From positions 62,001 through 126,000 of the forward strand of contig JAUYQQ010000002.1 in NCBI GenBank assembly GCA_030697165.1: DNA of 64,000 bases, given 5' to 3'. The translations under genes and the position numbers were made by a program. Numbering within the stretch: position 1 is the first letter of the stretch; every line of letters starts with the position of its first letter. The notes beneath the pieces are model-generated. The model was given only the letters and a program-made list of their open reading frames with translations. It did not search any database and was not told where the DNA came from. Positions 48,701 through 58,579 of this stretch are shown here, one piece after another. This DNA comes from Acidobacteriota bacterium (GTDB taxonomy: Bacteria; Acidobacteriota; Vicinamibacteria; Vicinamibacterales; UBA2999).

Positions 48701-49818
48701 TGGCGATGCGACGGCGATTCGTATTCGTGGCAATTGCGCTGGCGCTCGCGGTGGGCGCGACCTCCACCTCGGCGCAGCGGCCGGCTCGCCTCGGCGCGCC
48801 GATCGCTGCCGGTGGTGACCACTTGCTCTACATCGGCGCCTACGATGGCTCCATTCACATCTTTGACGAGGCGACCGACCGGCAGGTCGGCGCGATCAAG
48901 CTCGCGACCGGCATACCCCGCTCGCTGACCTTGTCGCAGTCGCGCCGCAAGTTCTACGTGCTCGACTCGACGCTCGAGAAGATCGAAGTGGTCGATATTG
49001 CGACGCGGACCACTGACTCAACCTTCACCCTTACCGAAGGCAACAAGCAGGTCCGCATTCGCGGTCTGCAGGTCGACCCGCTCGAGCGGTTCCTGATCCT
49101 GCTGACGCGGTCGGCCACCAAGCAGATCGACCGCTGGGAGATCGGCGACATCTCGCTGCAGCTCTACGACCTCGCCGAGAAGAAGATCACCCGCACCATC
49201 CCGTGGCCACGGGGCGAGGAACGCGAGGGCGTCAACATCCGCTTCTCGCCAGACGGCAAGCTGCTCTACTTCTTCGGCGACGATGTGCTGATCCTGGAGA
49301 CGCAGAACTTCACCGAGGTCGACACCTGGGCGCTCAGCCGGCCGCTCGAGCCCGGCCTCGGCCGCATCAGCTTCGGTCAGGTCGACGACTTCAACGACGA
49401 CCCCGGCTTCTTCACCGGCCTGTTCACCATCCAGGATCCGGTGCAGAACCGCCGCATCATGGGCCTCGGTCGCGTCAACCTGGTCGGCAAGAGCATCGAC
49501 TTCACGCCGATCGGGCCCGCCGAAGGCGTGGGCTTCGCCATGGCGCCCGACCGCAAGCGCGGCTATGGACTGATGCAGCAGATCGGCCGCTACGAGTTCT
49601 GGGCCTTCGATGTGACCGCGCGAAAGCTGATTAGCCGCACGCCGTTCGAAGGGCGGCCGCGCATGGCGATGCGCGTGTCGTCGAACGGCCGGCTGCTCTA
49701 TGTCTTCCAGGCCGGCGAGACCATCGACGTTTACGACTCAACCTCGTACCAGCTGCTGCGCACCATTTCGATGACCGCCGACCAGACGACGAACCTGTTC
49801 ATCCTGCCAAAGAAGTAG
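48700..49818 (+). CDS. qhpB: Quinohemoprotein amine dehydrogenase beta subunit
   Basis: A 372-residue secreted seven-bladed propeller of the YVTN/amine-dehydrogenase beta type. A basic signal peptide (MAMRRRFVFVAIALALAVGATSTSAQ) is followed by repeated blade patterns such as LLYIGAYDGSIHIFDEATDRQVGAIKL, FYVLDSTLEKIEVVDIATRT and LLYVFQAGETIDVYDSTSYQLLRTI. It forms the scaffold that holds the gamma subunit against QhpA. ATG at 48700 overlaps the qhpC stop; GTG at 48697 is possible. Confidence 0.93.
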   Translation: MAMRRRFVFVAIALALAVGATSTSAQRPARLGAPIAAGGDHLLYIGAYDGSIHIFDEATDRQVGAIKLATGIPRSLTLSQSRRKFYVLDSTLEKIEVVDIATRTTDSTFTLTEGNKQVRIRGLQVDPLERFLILLTRSATKQIDRWEIGDISLQLYDLAEKKITRTIPWPRGEEREGVNIRFSPDGKLLYFFGDDVLILETQNFTEVDTWALSRPLEPGLGRISFGQVDDFNDDPGFFTGLFTIQDPVQNRRIMGLGRVNLVGKSIDFTPIGPAEGVGFAMAPDRKRGYGLMQQIGRYEFWAFDVTARKLISRTPFEGRPRMAMRVSSNGRLLYVFQAGETIDVYDSTSYQLLRTISMTADQTTNLFILPKK

Positions 49819-49821
49819 CAC

Positions 49822-51549
49822 GTGGACCGACGCGCGTTCGCCTATCTCGTTCCATACTGGCGGCGCCTCGTCCTGGTTCTCGTCATCAGCCTGATCAGTA
49901 CGGCCGCCACCCTGGCGATGCCGTACCTGTCCAAGGATCTCATCGACAACGCGCTCATCGGCCGCGACCCCGTCGCCCTTCGCCGCATCGTCCTGATGTT
50001 CGCGGCGCTCGGTGTGGTGGGCTTTGGGTTGAACGTGGTGAGCGGCCTGCGCTACACCCGCGTGTCGGCGGAGATCCTGTTCGATATGCGGCTGTCGATG
50101 TACGCGCATCTGCAGCGGCTGTCGCCCCGCTTCTACGCCCGCACCCGGCTGGGCGACATCGTGTCGCGCTTGAACAATGACATCAGCGAGATCCAGCGGG
50201 TCGCGGCCGAGGCAGCGCTGGCCTGGGTCGGTAACGTGCTGTTCCTGGCCGGCAGCCTGGTGATGATGATTTGGCTCGACTGGCGGCTGTCGCTGATGGC
50301 GCTGGCGCCCCTGCCGATCAGCCTGATCGCCCTCGGCTTTTACCGTCGCCGGCTCGAAGGCCGCATCGCCGACCTTCGACAGCGCAGCAGCGACATCGGC
50401 AGCTTCCTGATCGAGACGTTGCAGGCCACGTCGCTGGTGGTCGCCTCCAACGCCCAGGTTCGCGAGCGCGCCCGCTTCGGGGGCCTGAACGGCGCCTTCA
50501 TCGACGCGCTGATGCGCATGCAGCGCGTCACCTACTTTGCCGGCGGCCTGCCGGGCACCGTGTTGTCAATCGGTTCCGCGGTCGCGTTCTTCTATGGTGG
50601 CATGCGCGTGATCGACGGCACGTTGACGCTGGGAACGATGGGCGCGTTTCTGGCCTACCAGATGCGGGTGTTCGCGCCGGCGCAGGCCCTGATGGGGCTC
50701 TACGCCAGCCTCACCACGGCCAAGGTGTCGTGGAACCGGGTGCGCGAGATCCTCGATGCGCCGGTGGACGTGCAAGAGCGGCAAGACGCCCGGGCCCTGC
50801 CACAGTGCCGCGGCGAGGTGCAGTTCGAGGCCGTGACGCTCGGGACCGATCGCCAGTCAATCGTCCTTGATGCGGTGACGTTCACGGCGCGGCCGGGTGA
50901 GTGCGTGGCACTGGTCGGCGGCAGTGGTGTCGGCAAGAGCACCCTGGCGTACCTCGCGACGCGACTGCTGGATCCGGATAGCGGGGTTGTTCGTCTCGAC
51001 GGTCACGACCTGCGCGATTTGCAACTCGACGACCTCCGCCGGCACGTCGTCCTGGTCGAGCAGGAGCCGACGCTGTTCCATGCCAGCGTCGCCGACAACA
51101 TCCGCTACGTCAGGCCCGCGGCGACCGATGCCGAGGTGATGCGGGCGGCCGAGGCAGCTGGCATTGCCCGGTTCATCGCGGCGCTGCCGAGCGGGTTTGC
51201 CACGCTGGTGGGCGAGCGCGGGCTCGCGCTGTCGGCCGGCGAGCGGCAGCGTATTGCGCTGGCGCGGGCGTTTCTCGCCGACCCGGCGGTCCTGGTCCTC
51301 GACGAACCAACCGCGGCGCTTGACGCGATCGCGCAGCGCCAGGTCATCGATGGCTACCAGGCGGTGATGAAGGGCCGCACCACCCTGCTGATCACGCATC
51401 GCCGCGAGCTGGCGATGGCCGCCGATCGCGTGGTCGTGCTCGAGGGCGCCCGGGTGGTCGACGAGGGCCGGCCGCAGGAGCTGGCCGGCCGATCCGGGGT
51501 GTTCGCGCGGCTGTTCGAGATCGATCACCCGGCGGGCATTGACGCATGA
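49822..51549 (+). CDS. qhpF: QhpF-like ABC exporter (fused membrane and ATPase domains)
   Basis: A 575-residue half-transporter with six membrane spans in residues 15-290 and an ATPase domain with Walker A GGSGVGKST, signature LSAGERQRIALARAF, Walker B VLVLDEPTAALD and H-loop THRRE. Within the qhp operon it is the candidate exporter of the leader-trimmed, crosslinked gamma subunit to the periplasm. GTG start three bases after qhpB; ATGA overlap with qhpE. Confidence 0.92.
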   Translation: MDRRAFAYLVPYWRRLVLVLVISLISTAATLAMPYLSKDLIDNALIGRDPVALRRIVLMFAALGVVGFGLNVVSGLRYTRVSAEILFDMRLSMYAHLQRLSPRFYARTRLGDIVSRLNNDISEIQRVAAEAALAWVGNVLFLAGSLVMMIWLDWRLSLMALAPLPISLIALGFYRRRLEGRIADLRQRSSDIGSFLIETLQATSLVVASNAQVRERARFGGLNGAFIDALMRMQRVTYFAGGLPGTVLSIGSAVAFFYGGMRVIDGTLTLGTMGAFLAYQMRVFAPAQALMGLYASLTTAKVSWNRVREILDAPVDVQERQDARALPQCRGEVQFEAVTLGTDRQSIVLDAVTFTARPGECVALVGGSGVGKSTLAYLATRLLDPDSGVVRLDGHDLRDLQLDDLRRHVVLVEQEPTLFHASVADNIRYVRPAATDAEVMRAAEAAGIARFIAALPSGFATLVGERGLALSAGERQRIALARAFLADPAVLVLDEPTAALDAIAQRQVIDGYQAVMKGRTTLLITHRRELAMAADRVVVLEGARVVDEGRPQELAGRSGVFARLFEIDHPAGIDA

Positions 51550-52229
51550 CCCGGCCGGTCAGGGTCGTCTTGATCGACAGCGGCGTGCACGCGGCCCATC
51601 CTCACGTCGGGGGTGTCAGTGGCGGGGTCGGCATCGATTCATCCGGGGATCTTCACGATGATTTCGTCGATCGCCTGGGCCACGGCACGGCGGTCGCCGC
51701 GGTGGTTCGCGAGAAGGCGCCGGCGGCTGAGATCCTGATCGCCAAAGTGTTCGATCGCGAGTTGGCCGCGACCGGGCCGGCGCTGGTGGCCGCGGGCGAG
51801 TGGGCGATTGAGCAACGCGCCGACGTCGTGAACCTCAGCCTGGGCACCACCAATGCGCAACACGAGGGCGCGCTGGCTGTGGTGGTCAGCCGCCTTCGCG
51901 AGTCCGGTGCGGTCATCATCGCGGCGGGACCGCAAGACGGTGTGGCGTGGCTGCCCGGGCGCTTGCCGGGCGTCTGGAGCGTGACGCTCGATTGGTCGCT
52001 GCCGCGAGAGCAGTGCCGGGTGGCCGTGAGTCCGGCCCGTGAAGTGTCTTTCACCGCCTCGGGTTTCCCGCGGCCGATTCCTGGCGTGCCGCCGGAGAAG
52101 AACCTGAAGGGTCTGAGCTTCGCCGTCGCTAACGTCAGCGGCTTGGTCGCGGCGTTAATCGCAAACGAACCGGGCACCGATCCGGTGGACCTGCTCTTGC
52201 GAGCGGTGTCGACCGGACGGATGGGCTGA
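51546..52229 (+). CDS. qhpE: QhpE-like subtilisin-type leader peptidase
   Basis: A 227-residue small S8 protease without a signal peptide, so cytoplasmic. The triad is Asp11 (VVLIDSG), His46 (LGHGT) and Ser191 (LKGLSFAVANVSG). The usual oxyanion Asn after AAG is replaced (IIAAGPQDG), and it is shorter than secreted subtilases. In studied systems QhpE cuts the leader from the crosslinked gamma subunit. Final core gene of the qhp set. Confidence 0.92.
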   Translation: MTRPVRVVLIDSGVHAAHPHVGGVSGGVGIDSSGDLHDDFVDRLGHGTAVAAVVREKAPAAEILIAKVFDRELAATGPALVAAGEWAIEQRADVVNLSLGTTNAQHEGALAVVVSRLRESGAVIIAAGPQDGVAWLPGRLPGVWSVTLDWSLPREQCRVAVSPAREVSFTASGFPRPIPGVPPEKNLKGLSFAVANVSGLVAALIANEPGTDPVDLLLRAVSTGRMG

Positions 52230-52236
52230 CCGAGGT

Positions 52237-54459
52237 ATGCCCCTCGTTCTCGTTGTCTTACTGCTGAGCCTCGCCCGGTTCGCCGACGCTCAGACCGCCG
52301 CCGGACCCGCCATTGTCAGTCGCACGGCGAACGACCACGTGACGGTGCGCGCCGTGCGCGTCACTGAGCCATTACGGATCGACGGCCGCCTCGACGAAAG
52401 CGTCTATGCCGACGTGGAGTCAATCACCGGCTTCATCCAGCAGGAACCGCAAGAAGGCCAGCCGGCCACCGAGAAGACCGAGGCGTGGATCCTGTTTGAC
52501 GATGTGAATCTGTATATCAGCGCGAGGAACTGGAACTCGCAGCCAGAGCGGGAGATCGCCAACGAGCTGCGCCGCGACAACGCCAACATTCTCGGCAACG
52601 ACAACTTCACGTTCGTGATCGACCCGCTGCACGATCGCCGCAACGGCTACCTGTTCCAGACCAATCCGCTCGGCGCGTTGCGCGACATGACCGTGACCGA
52701 CGACCAGCAGAACTCGGCGTGGAACGGCATCTGGTACGTCGAGACCGGCCATTTCGAGCACGGCTGGACCATGGAGGTGGCCATCCCCTTCAAGTCGTTG
52801 CGCTACAGTGGCAGCGGGCCACAGACCTGGGGCATCAACCTGCGCCGCCTGGTGAAATGGAAGAACGAGTTTTCCTATTTGTCGCTCGTGCCGGCGGCGC
52901 TCGGCACGGTGGGAGTCAGCCGCATGGCGTCGGCCGCGACGGTGGTCGGCATCGAGACGCCGGCGGAGTCCAAGAACATCGAATTCAAGCCGTATGCGGT
53001 CGCTACGTCTACGACCAACCGGACTGCGACGCTGCCGTTCGACAACGACGGCGACTTCAACGCCGGACTTGACTTCAAGTACGGCCTGACACGCAGCCTG
53101 ATTCTCGACGCGACCTATCGCACGGACTTTGCTCAGGTGGAGGAGGACCTCCAGCAGATCAACCTCACGAGATTCAGCGTCTTCTTTCCCGAGAAGCGGG
53201 ACTTCTTCATCGAGGGGCAGGGCATCTTCGACTTCGGCGGCGTGCAGGCGGGCAACAGTCCCGGCGACGTGCCGCTGCTGTTCTTCAGCCGCCAGATCGG
53301 GATCAGCCAGGGCCAGGCGGTGCCCGTGCTCGGCGGCGCCCGGCTGACCGGTCGCCAGGGCCCCTTCAGCATTGGCGTCCTCAACATCCAGACCGACGAC
53401 CAGCCGTCGGCGCGGGCGGTGTCGACCAACTTTTCGGCCTTGCGCGTAAAGCGCAACCTGTTGCGCCGCAGCAACGTGGGCGTGATGGCGACCCGGCGTG
53501 GCCCGGCCATCGGCGGCACCGGCGCGCCCAGCTACACCTTTGGCGCGGATGCCACGCTGTTGTTCTTCAAGAGCATCAACGTGACCAGCTATTACGCCAT
53601 GACCAGCGTGCCGGGCCGGACTGGTGGGAACGTGACCGGCACCAGCTATCGCGGCCGCTTCGACTACACCGACGACCGCTATGGGGCGTCCGCCGAGCAC
53701 ATGTTGATCGACAAGACCTTCGCCCCGGAGGTCGGTTACGTCAGGCGCACCGACGTGCGGCGCAGCTTCGGCCAGGCGCGCTTCAGTCCGCGGCCACGCG
53801 CCAGCGCATTCGTTCGCAAGTACACCTGGCAGGGTGGTGTGGAATACGTCACCGATGCGTCGGCGACCACCCTGCAAAGCCGCGACGTGTCGGGTTTGTT
53901 TCGAATCGACTTTCAGTCGAGCGATCAGGCCAGCATCGACCTGTCGCGCGAGTACGAGTTGCTGCCCGCCCCGTTTGTCATTGCGCCAGGTGTCGTGGTG
54001 CCCGCGGGTGGCTACACCGATGGCACGGTGCGGCTGGGTTACACGCTCGGGCAACAGCGCAAGGTGTCGGGCCGGTTGTCGGCCGCCACCGGCACGTTGT
54101 ATGGCGGCACGAAGTCGGTGGTGTCGTACAGCGGGCGCTGGGGCGTCGTGCCACAGTTGTCGCTGGAGCCGAGCGTCGCACTCAATTGGGTCAGCCTGCC
54201 GTACGGCGACTTCACCGCCCGGCTGGTAAGCTCGCGCTTCACGATCACGCCGAGCGCGCGGATGCTGATCAGCAGCCTGGTCCAATTCAATGTTGACACC
54301 CAGACCCTGAGTTCAAGTGCGCGGTTGCGGTGGGAATACACTGGCGGCAGCGAGCTGTTCGTGGTCTACAGCGACGGCCGCGACACCTCGGCCACCGGCT
54401 TTCCGCTGCTGCAGAACCGAACCTTTGCGGTCAAGGCGACGCGGCTCCTGCGACGGTAG
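52237..54459 (+). CDS. DUF5916 outer-membrane protein with CBM9-like N-terminal domain
   Basis: A 740-residue secreted protein. After a signal peptide (to about residue 19) a CBM9-like domain reads IDGRLDESVYADVESITGFIQQEPQEGQPATEKTEAWILFDDVNLYISARNW; from about 240 the DUF5916 part contains ATYRTDFAQVEEDLQQINLTRFSVFFPEKRDFFIEGQGIFDFG and then many alternating strands typical of a beta barrel, ending in Arg-Arg. It follows qhpE by seven bases in the same direction, so it may be cotranscribed. A role in passage of amines or polymers over the outer membrane is only a guess. Confidence 0.85.
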   Translation: MPLVLVVLLLSLARFADAQTAAGPAIVSRTANDHVTVRAVRVTEPLRIDGRLDESVYADVESITGFIQQEPQEGQPATEKTEAWILFDDVNLYISARNWNSQPEREIANELRRDNANILGNDNFTFVIDPLHDRRNGYLFQTNPLGALRDMTVTDDQQNSAWNGIWYVETGHFEHGWTMEVAIPFKSLRYSGSGPQTWGINLRRLVKWKNEFSYLSLVPAALGTVGVSRMASAATVVGIETPAESKNIEFKPYAVATSTTNRTATLPFDNDGDFNAGLDFKYGLTRSLILDATYRTDFAQVEEDLQQINLTRFSVFFPEKRDFFIEGQGIFDFGGVQAGNSPGDVPLLFFSRQIGISQGQAVPVLGGARLTGRQGPFSIGVLNIQTDDQPSARAVSTNFSALRVKRNLLRRSNVGVMATRRGPAIGGTGAPSYTFGADATLLFFKSINVTSYYAMTSVPGRTGGNVTGTSYRGRFDYTDDRYGASAEHMLIDKTFAPEVGYVRRTDVRRSFGQARFSPRPRASAFVRKYTWQGGVEYVTDASATTLQSRDVSGLFRIDFQSSDQASIDLSREYELLPAPFVIAPGVVVPAGGYTDGTVRLGYTLGQQRKVSGRLSAATGTLYGGTKSVVSYSGRWGVVPQLSLEPSVALNWVSLPYGDFTARLVSSRFTITPSARMLISSLVQFNVDTQTLSSSARLRWEYTGGSELFVVYSDGRDTSATGFPLLQNRTFAVKATRLLRR

Positions 54460-54489
54460 CGTCCGGCTTCAGGCGGACCTCTGAATCCG

Positions 54490-56949
54490 TCAATCGTGCC
54501 GCAGCGCGATCAGCGGGTCGAGGAAGGTGGCGCGCCGCGCCGGCCAGACGCAGGCGGCGACTGCGACCACCGCCAGCAGCACCGCGATGCCGCCGATCGT
54601 CAGCGGATCGCCGGCCGTGGTCTGGACCAGCAACTCCGTGCTCTGGAACAGCCGGCCCACGCCGTACGCGCCGGCCACCCCGAGGGTAAGCCCGATTGCC
54701 AATTGCACGAACGACTGGCGCAGGAACAGCCAGGTCACCTGGTTCGACTGCGCGCCAAGGGCCATGCGCACGCCGACCTCCTGCGTGCGCTGCGTCACGG
54801 AGTAGGCGGTCACGGCATAGAGGCCGATTGCCGACAACGCTAACGCGATGCACGCAAAGACCGCGAACATCGTCCCGAAGACGCGGAACGGCCAGCGCGC
54901 CTGCGCCAGCGACCGGTCCATTGTCATGATGCCGAAGAGCGGCAGGTCGGCGTCAATGGCGCGGACTTCCTCGCGCAGGATCGGCGCCATCGCCGTCGGG
55001 TCGCTCTGGCTGCGCACCAGCAGTGTCATAAAGGCGCGCGGATCGGTGCGGAAGGGCAGGTAGGCAATCGGATCGGGATCCGGCAGCTGGAAGTCACGTT
55101 GCCGGACGTTGGGGGCGATCCCGACGATGGTCGCCGCCAGCGAGACGGGAATGCCGCCGGCCGGCGCGGCGCCGCCCTGCAGGTCGATGCTGAGCACGAT
55201 GCGGCGGCCGATCGGATCCTCGTTCGGGAAGTGCAGCTGCGCGAAGCGCTGGTTGATGATGGCGGCCTCGCGGCCAATCATCCCGTCCTCGTCGGTGAGC
55301 CCGCGGCCGCGCACGAGCGGCGCGCCAATGGTTGCGAAGTAGCGCGGATCCACGGTCAACATGGTCACATTTGGCGCCTGCTGGCCCTGTTCGAGCGGCT
55401 TGCCGTCGAGCGTGAGCCGACGCAGGAAGCCGCCCTGCATGGGCGGGTGGCTGGCGATCGTGACCGACTCGATGCGGCTGTTCGACTTCAGGCGCTCTTC
55501 GATCTGCTGGTAGAACGCGAGGCGCTGCTCGAGCGCCGGGTACTTCCGCTCTGGCAGCGACAGCCGCATCACGAGTAGTTTCGACGTGTCGATGCCCAGG
55601 TCGAGGCTGTACATGGTGACGAAGTTGCGCATCATGAACGCGGCGCCGGCCAGCAAGACGACGGTGAGCGCCAGTTCGCCGACGATCAGCGCGCCGGTCC
55701 AGCGGCGGGCGCGGACGCCGGCGGTGCCCGACCGTCCGCCTTCTTTCAGCACTTCGTTCACGTCGGTCTTCGAGATGTGCAGCGCCGGGGCCAGGCCGAA
55801 CAGCACGCCGGTGCCGAGGCAGATCGCCGCCAGGTACGCGAAGACGCTGCCGTCCATCGTGAACTGGATCCAGTAGGGCCGGCCGACGTCCTGGGTGGCC
55901 TGGTCGAACAGCCGGATGCCGACGAACGAGATGGCCAGGCCGATCACGCCGCTGATCGTCGCGAGCAGGACGCTTTCGATCAGCAGTTGCCGGATCACGC
56001 GCCAGCGCGTGGCGCCGAGCGAGATGCGGACCGAGATCTCCCGCCCGCGCTGCGTCGATCGCGCCAGCAGCAGGTTGGCGACGTTGGCGCAGGCGATCAG
56101 CAGCACGAACGCCACCGCGCCCATCAGCGACAGGAACACCGCCCGAATCGGCCCGCCGTTCATGAACTCGTTGAACGTCAGCACCTTCGGCTGCACGTCC
56201 TGGTTGGTGTCGGGGTAGTCGGCGGTCAGCTGGCGGCCAATGTTGATGAGCTCGCCTTGTGCCTGGTCGCGGGTCACGCCCGCCGCGAGCCGTCCGAACA
56301 CCGACAGGCCGCGCGAGTTGCGCTTCTGCTGCTCCAGCCCATTGATCACCGACAGCGGCTGCCAGAGGTCGGCATTCTGCGGGAACTTGAATCCTTCCGG
56401 CATCACCCCGATCACCACCGACGGCACGTCGTTGATCCGGATCGTGCGGCCGATCACGTTGGGGGCGCTGCCGTAGCGGTTCTGCCACATGCCGTGGCCG
56501 AGCAGCACGACCGCGGCGGCGCCCGGCCGGTCGTCCTCGGGCAGAAAATCACGGCCGAGTGCGGGCCGCTGACGCATGATCGAGAAGGAGCTGGCGCTCA
56601 GGTAGGTGCCGTTGAATTGCTCGGGCAGCTGGCCTTCGTCGCTGACGTTGGCGGCAGTGCCCGTGAAGGCGGCCAGCGATTCGAACGTGCGCGTGGTGTC
56701 GCGCCAATCCCTGAAGTCCAGGTACGACACGCCCATTTCGTTATTGCGCACCGGGTCGAACGACCGCATGGCCATCACGCTGTCGGGCTCGTCAATCGGC
56801 AGGCCGCGAATCAGCACCGCGTTCACGAACGTGAACACCGTGGTGTTCACGCCAATGCCAAGGGCCAGCGCCAGGGCGGCGACCAGCGTGAACCACTTGT
56901 CCTTGACCAGCAGTCGGGCCGCGAAGCGAATGTCTTCCCAAAATCCCAT
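54490..56949 (-). CDS. ADOP-type ABC transporter permease (MacB/FtsX family)
   Basis: An 819-residue permease with two MacB_PCD-FtsX units in one chain: MGFWEDIRFAARLLVKDKWFTLVAALALALGIGVNTTVFTFVNAVLIRGLP starts the first and the second is seen from about residue 430. This duplicated orphan permease form is typical of Acidobacteriota. Eight or so spans in total. No ATPase gene is next to it, as is usual for ADOPs. Substrate unknown. It converges with the DUF5916 gene across a 30-base gap. Confidence 0.92.
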   Translation of the reverse strand: MGFWEDIRFAARLLVKDKWFTLVAALALALGIGVNTTVFTFVNAVLIRGLPIDEPDSVMAMRSFDPVRNNEMGVSYLDFRDWRDTTRTFESLAAFTGTAANVSDEGQLPEQFNGTYLSASSFSIMRQRPALGRDFLPEDDRPGAAAVVLLGHGMWQNRYGSAPNVIGRTIRINDVPSVVIGVMPEGFKFPQNADLWQPLSVINGLEQQKRNSRGLSVFGRLAAGVTRDQAQGELINIGRQLTADYPDTNQDVQPKVLTFNEFMNGGPIRAVFLSLMGAVAFVLLIACANVANLLLARSTQRGREISVRISLGATRWRVIRQLLIESVLLATISGVIGLAISFVGIRLFDQATQDVGRPYWIQFTMDGSVFAYLAAICLGTGVLFGLAPALHISKTDVNEVLKEGGRSGTAGVRARRWTGALIVGELALTVVLLAGAAFMMRNFVTMYSLDLGIDTSKLLVMRLSLPERKYPALEQRLAFYQQIEERLKSNSRIESVTIASHPPMQGGFLRRLTLDGKPLEQGQQAPNVTMLTVDPRYFATIGAPLVRGRGLTDEDGMIGREAAIINQRFAQLHFPNEDPIGRRIVLSIDLQGGAAPAGGIPVSLAATIVGIAPNVRQRDFQLPDPDPIAYLPFRTDPRAFMTLLVRSQSDPTAMAPILREEVRAIDADLPLFGIMTMDRSLAQARWPFRVFGTMFAVFACIALALSAIGLYAVTAYSVTQRTQEVGVRMALGAQSNQVTWLFLRQSFVQLAIGLTLGVAGAYGVGRLFQSTELLVQTTAGDPLTIGGIAVLLAVVAVAACVWPARRATFLDPLIALRHD

Positions 56950-57038
56950 GCGTGCCTCTCCCGCTGTAGACCCTGGTGGCGCTAGACACGGTTACGGAGA
57001 AACCGGCGGCAGGGTTCCCTTGGGTTACGATTCCGTCC

Positions 57039-57548
57039 ATGACAATCCGCCGTGGCACAGCCGCGGATGCCCCGACCCTGGCGGCCCTGGCGCGCGACAC
57101 TTTCTTCGACACGTTTGCGTCCACCAACGATGCGACCGACATGGCCCTTCACCTGCAACGGGCCTACGGCGTCGAGCAGCAGACCGCCGAGTTGACGGAC
57201 CCGCGCGTGATCACGCTGCTGGTGGAAGAGGGCGATCGGGCCGTCGCCTATGCGCAGCTGAGGACGGGCGATGAGCCCGAATGCATCACCGGCCCGCGGC
57301 CCATGGAGTTATGGCGGTTCTACGTGGATCAGGACTGGCACGGCAAAGGCGTGGCGCAGGCGTTGATGGACCGCGTGGTGGCCGAGGCCGGCGAGGCCGG
57401 CGCCCAGACCCTGTGGCTCGGCGTGTGGGAGCGCAACCCGCGGGCGCTCGCGTTTTACGGTAAATGTGGTTTCGCCGACGTTGGCGAGCACGTATTCTTG
57501 TTCGGGACCGATCCGCAGACCGATCGCGTCATGACCAGGCCCTTATGA
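57039..57548 (+). CDS. GNAT-family N-acetyltransferase
   Basis: A 169-residue protein with the GNAT fold: MTIRRGTAADAPTLAALARDTFFDTFAST, the acetyl-CoA pyrophosphate loop in DQDWHGKGVAQALMDRV (Q/RxxGxA type) and WLGVWERNPRALAFYGKCGF. The order resembles SpdI/PaiA-like acetyltransferases, so a small amine could be the acceptor; this is uncertain. ATG at 57039; the stop overlaps the M28 gene (ATGA). Confidence 0.9.
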   Translation: MTIRRGTAADAPTLAALARDTFFDTFASTNDATDMALHLQRAYGVEQQTAELTDPRVITLLVEEGDRAVAYAQLRTGDEPECITGPRPMELWRFYVDQDWHGKGVAQALMDRVVAEAGEAGAQTLWLGVWERNPRALAFYGKCGFADVGEHVFLFGTDPQTDRVMTRPL

Positions 57549-58564
57549 AGACACGCAGAGTAACACGCCGAATAATTGTGTTGAGCATTGTCGCCACCGG
57601 CGTCATCTGGTTCCAGGTGGCGGGTCGGTTCGAGGCGAGTCGCATTGACGATCAGCGCGAATCGCGACCGGCGACGCAGGCCCGCGCGGCGAGCCTGCGC
57701 GTCGACAGCGACCGGCTGATGGAGGTGGTGACGACGCTGTCGGATCCGAAGTTCGAGGGGCGGGCCGCCGGTTCCCCAGGCGGGATCGCGGCGCGCGCCT
57801 GGGTGCTGGATCGGTTCAAGGACATCGGCCTGCAGCCGGTGTCGGGCAGCTACGTGTTCCCCTTCACGTACACGCGCATGACCGCGAAGGGCCGCGTCGA
57901 CGGCAGCGGCGCCAACGTGATCGGCCAATGCGTGGGCACCGACCCCAAGGCCCCGATCTTCGTCGTCTCCGCTCACTACGATCATCTCGGGGTGCGCGAC
58001 GGCGTGATCTATCCCGGTGCTGATGACGACGCGTCGGGCGTGGCGGTGATGATGGCGGTGGCGGAGTATTGCCGCAAGACGCCGTTCCGCCGGACCGTGG
58101 TCTTTGCCGCGTTCGACGCGGAAGAAGCGGGGCTGCAGGGCGCCAAGGTGTTTGTCGCGTCGCCGCCGTTCCCCAAAGAGCGCATTGTCCTCAACGTCAA
58201 CCTCGACATGGTGAGCCGCAGCGACAAGCGGGAAATCTTCATTGCCGGGACGCACCCATGGCCGCAGCTGAAGGCGCCGCTCGAGCAGGTCGCGAAGCGC
58301 GCCCCGATCACCGTGCTGTTCGGCCACGACAAGCCGGTGGCGATTGCGGGCGGCGTCGATGATTGGACCAACCAGTCGGACCACGGCCCCTTCAACGCCG
58401 CGAAGATTCCGTTCGTGTACTTCGGCGTCGAGGACCACGCCGACTATCACAAGCCAACCGACACCGCCGACAAGATCAATCGCGGATTCTTTGTTGATGT
58501 GGCCGAGACGGTGCTTGATGCGGTGCTACAGCTGGATGCGGCGTTCGCCGCGCCACCGAAGTAG
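57545..58564 (+). CDS. M28-family zinc aminopeptidase-like protein
   Basis: A 339-residue protein with an N-terminal signal/anchor (residues 8-28). The M28 zinc set is visible: SAHYDHLG (His), GADDDASG (Asp), FDAEEAGLQG (catalytic Glu and ligand), NLDMVS (Asp) and DYHKPTDTADKI (His). It should be a secreted or periplasmic exopeptidase. Coupled to the GNAT gene; the ankyrin gene follows 15 bases on. Confidence 0.92.
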   Translation: MKTRRVTRRIIVLSIVATGVIWFQVAGRFEASRIDDQRESRPATQARAASLRVDSDRLMEVVTTLSDPKFEGRAAGSPGGIAARAWVLDRFKDIGLQPVSGSYVFPFTYTRMTAKGRVDGSGANVIGQCVGTDPKAPIFVVSAHYDHLGVRDGVIYPGADDDASGVAVMMAVAEYCRKTPFRRTVVFAAFDAEEAGLQGAKVFVASPPFPKERIVLNVNLDMVSRSDKREIFIAGTHPWPQLKAPLEQVAKRAPITVLFGHDKPVAIAGGVDDWTNQSDHGPFNAAKIPFVYFGVEDHADYHKPTDTADKINRGFFVDVAETVLDAVLQLDAAFAAPPK

Positions 58565-58579
58565 CAGAAAGGGAGCGCG

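Noticed and set aside
52420-54285. A 621-residue minus-strand open frame opposite the DUF5916 gene
   Set aside because: Same antisense-shadow composition; the opposite strand encodes a recognisable secreted protein.
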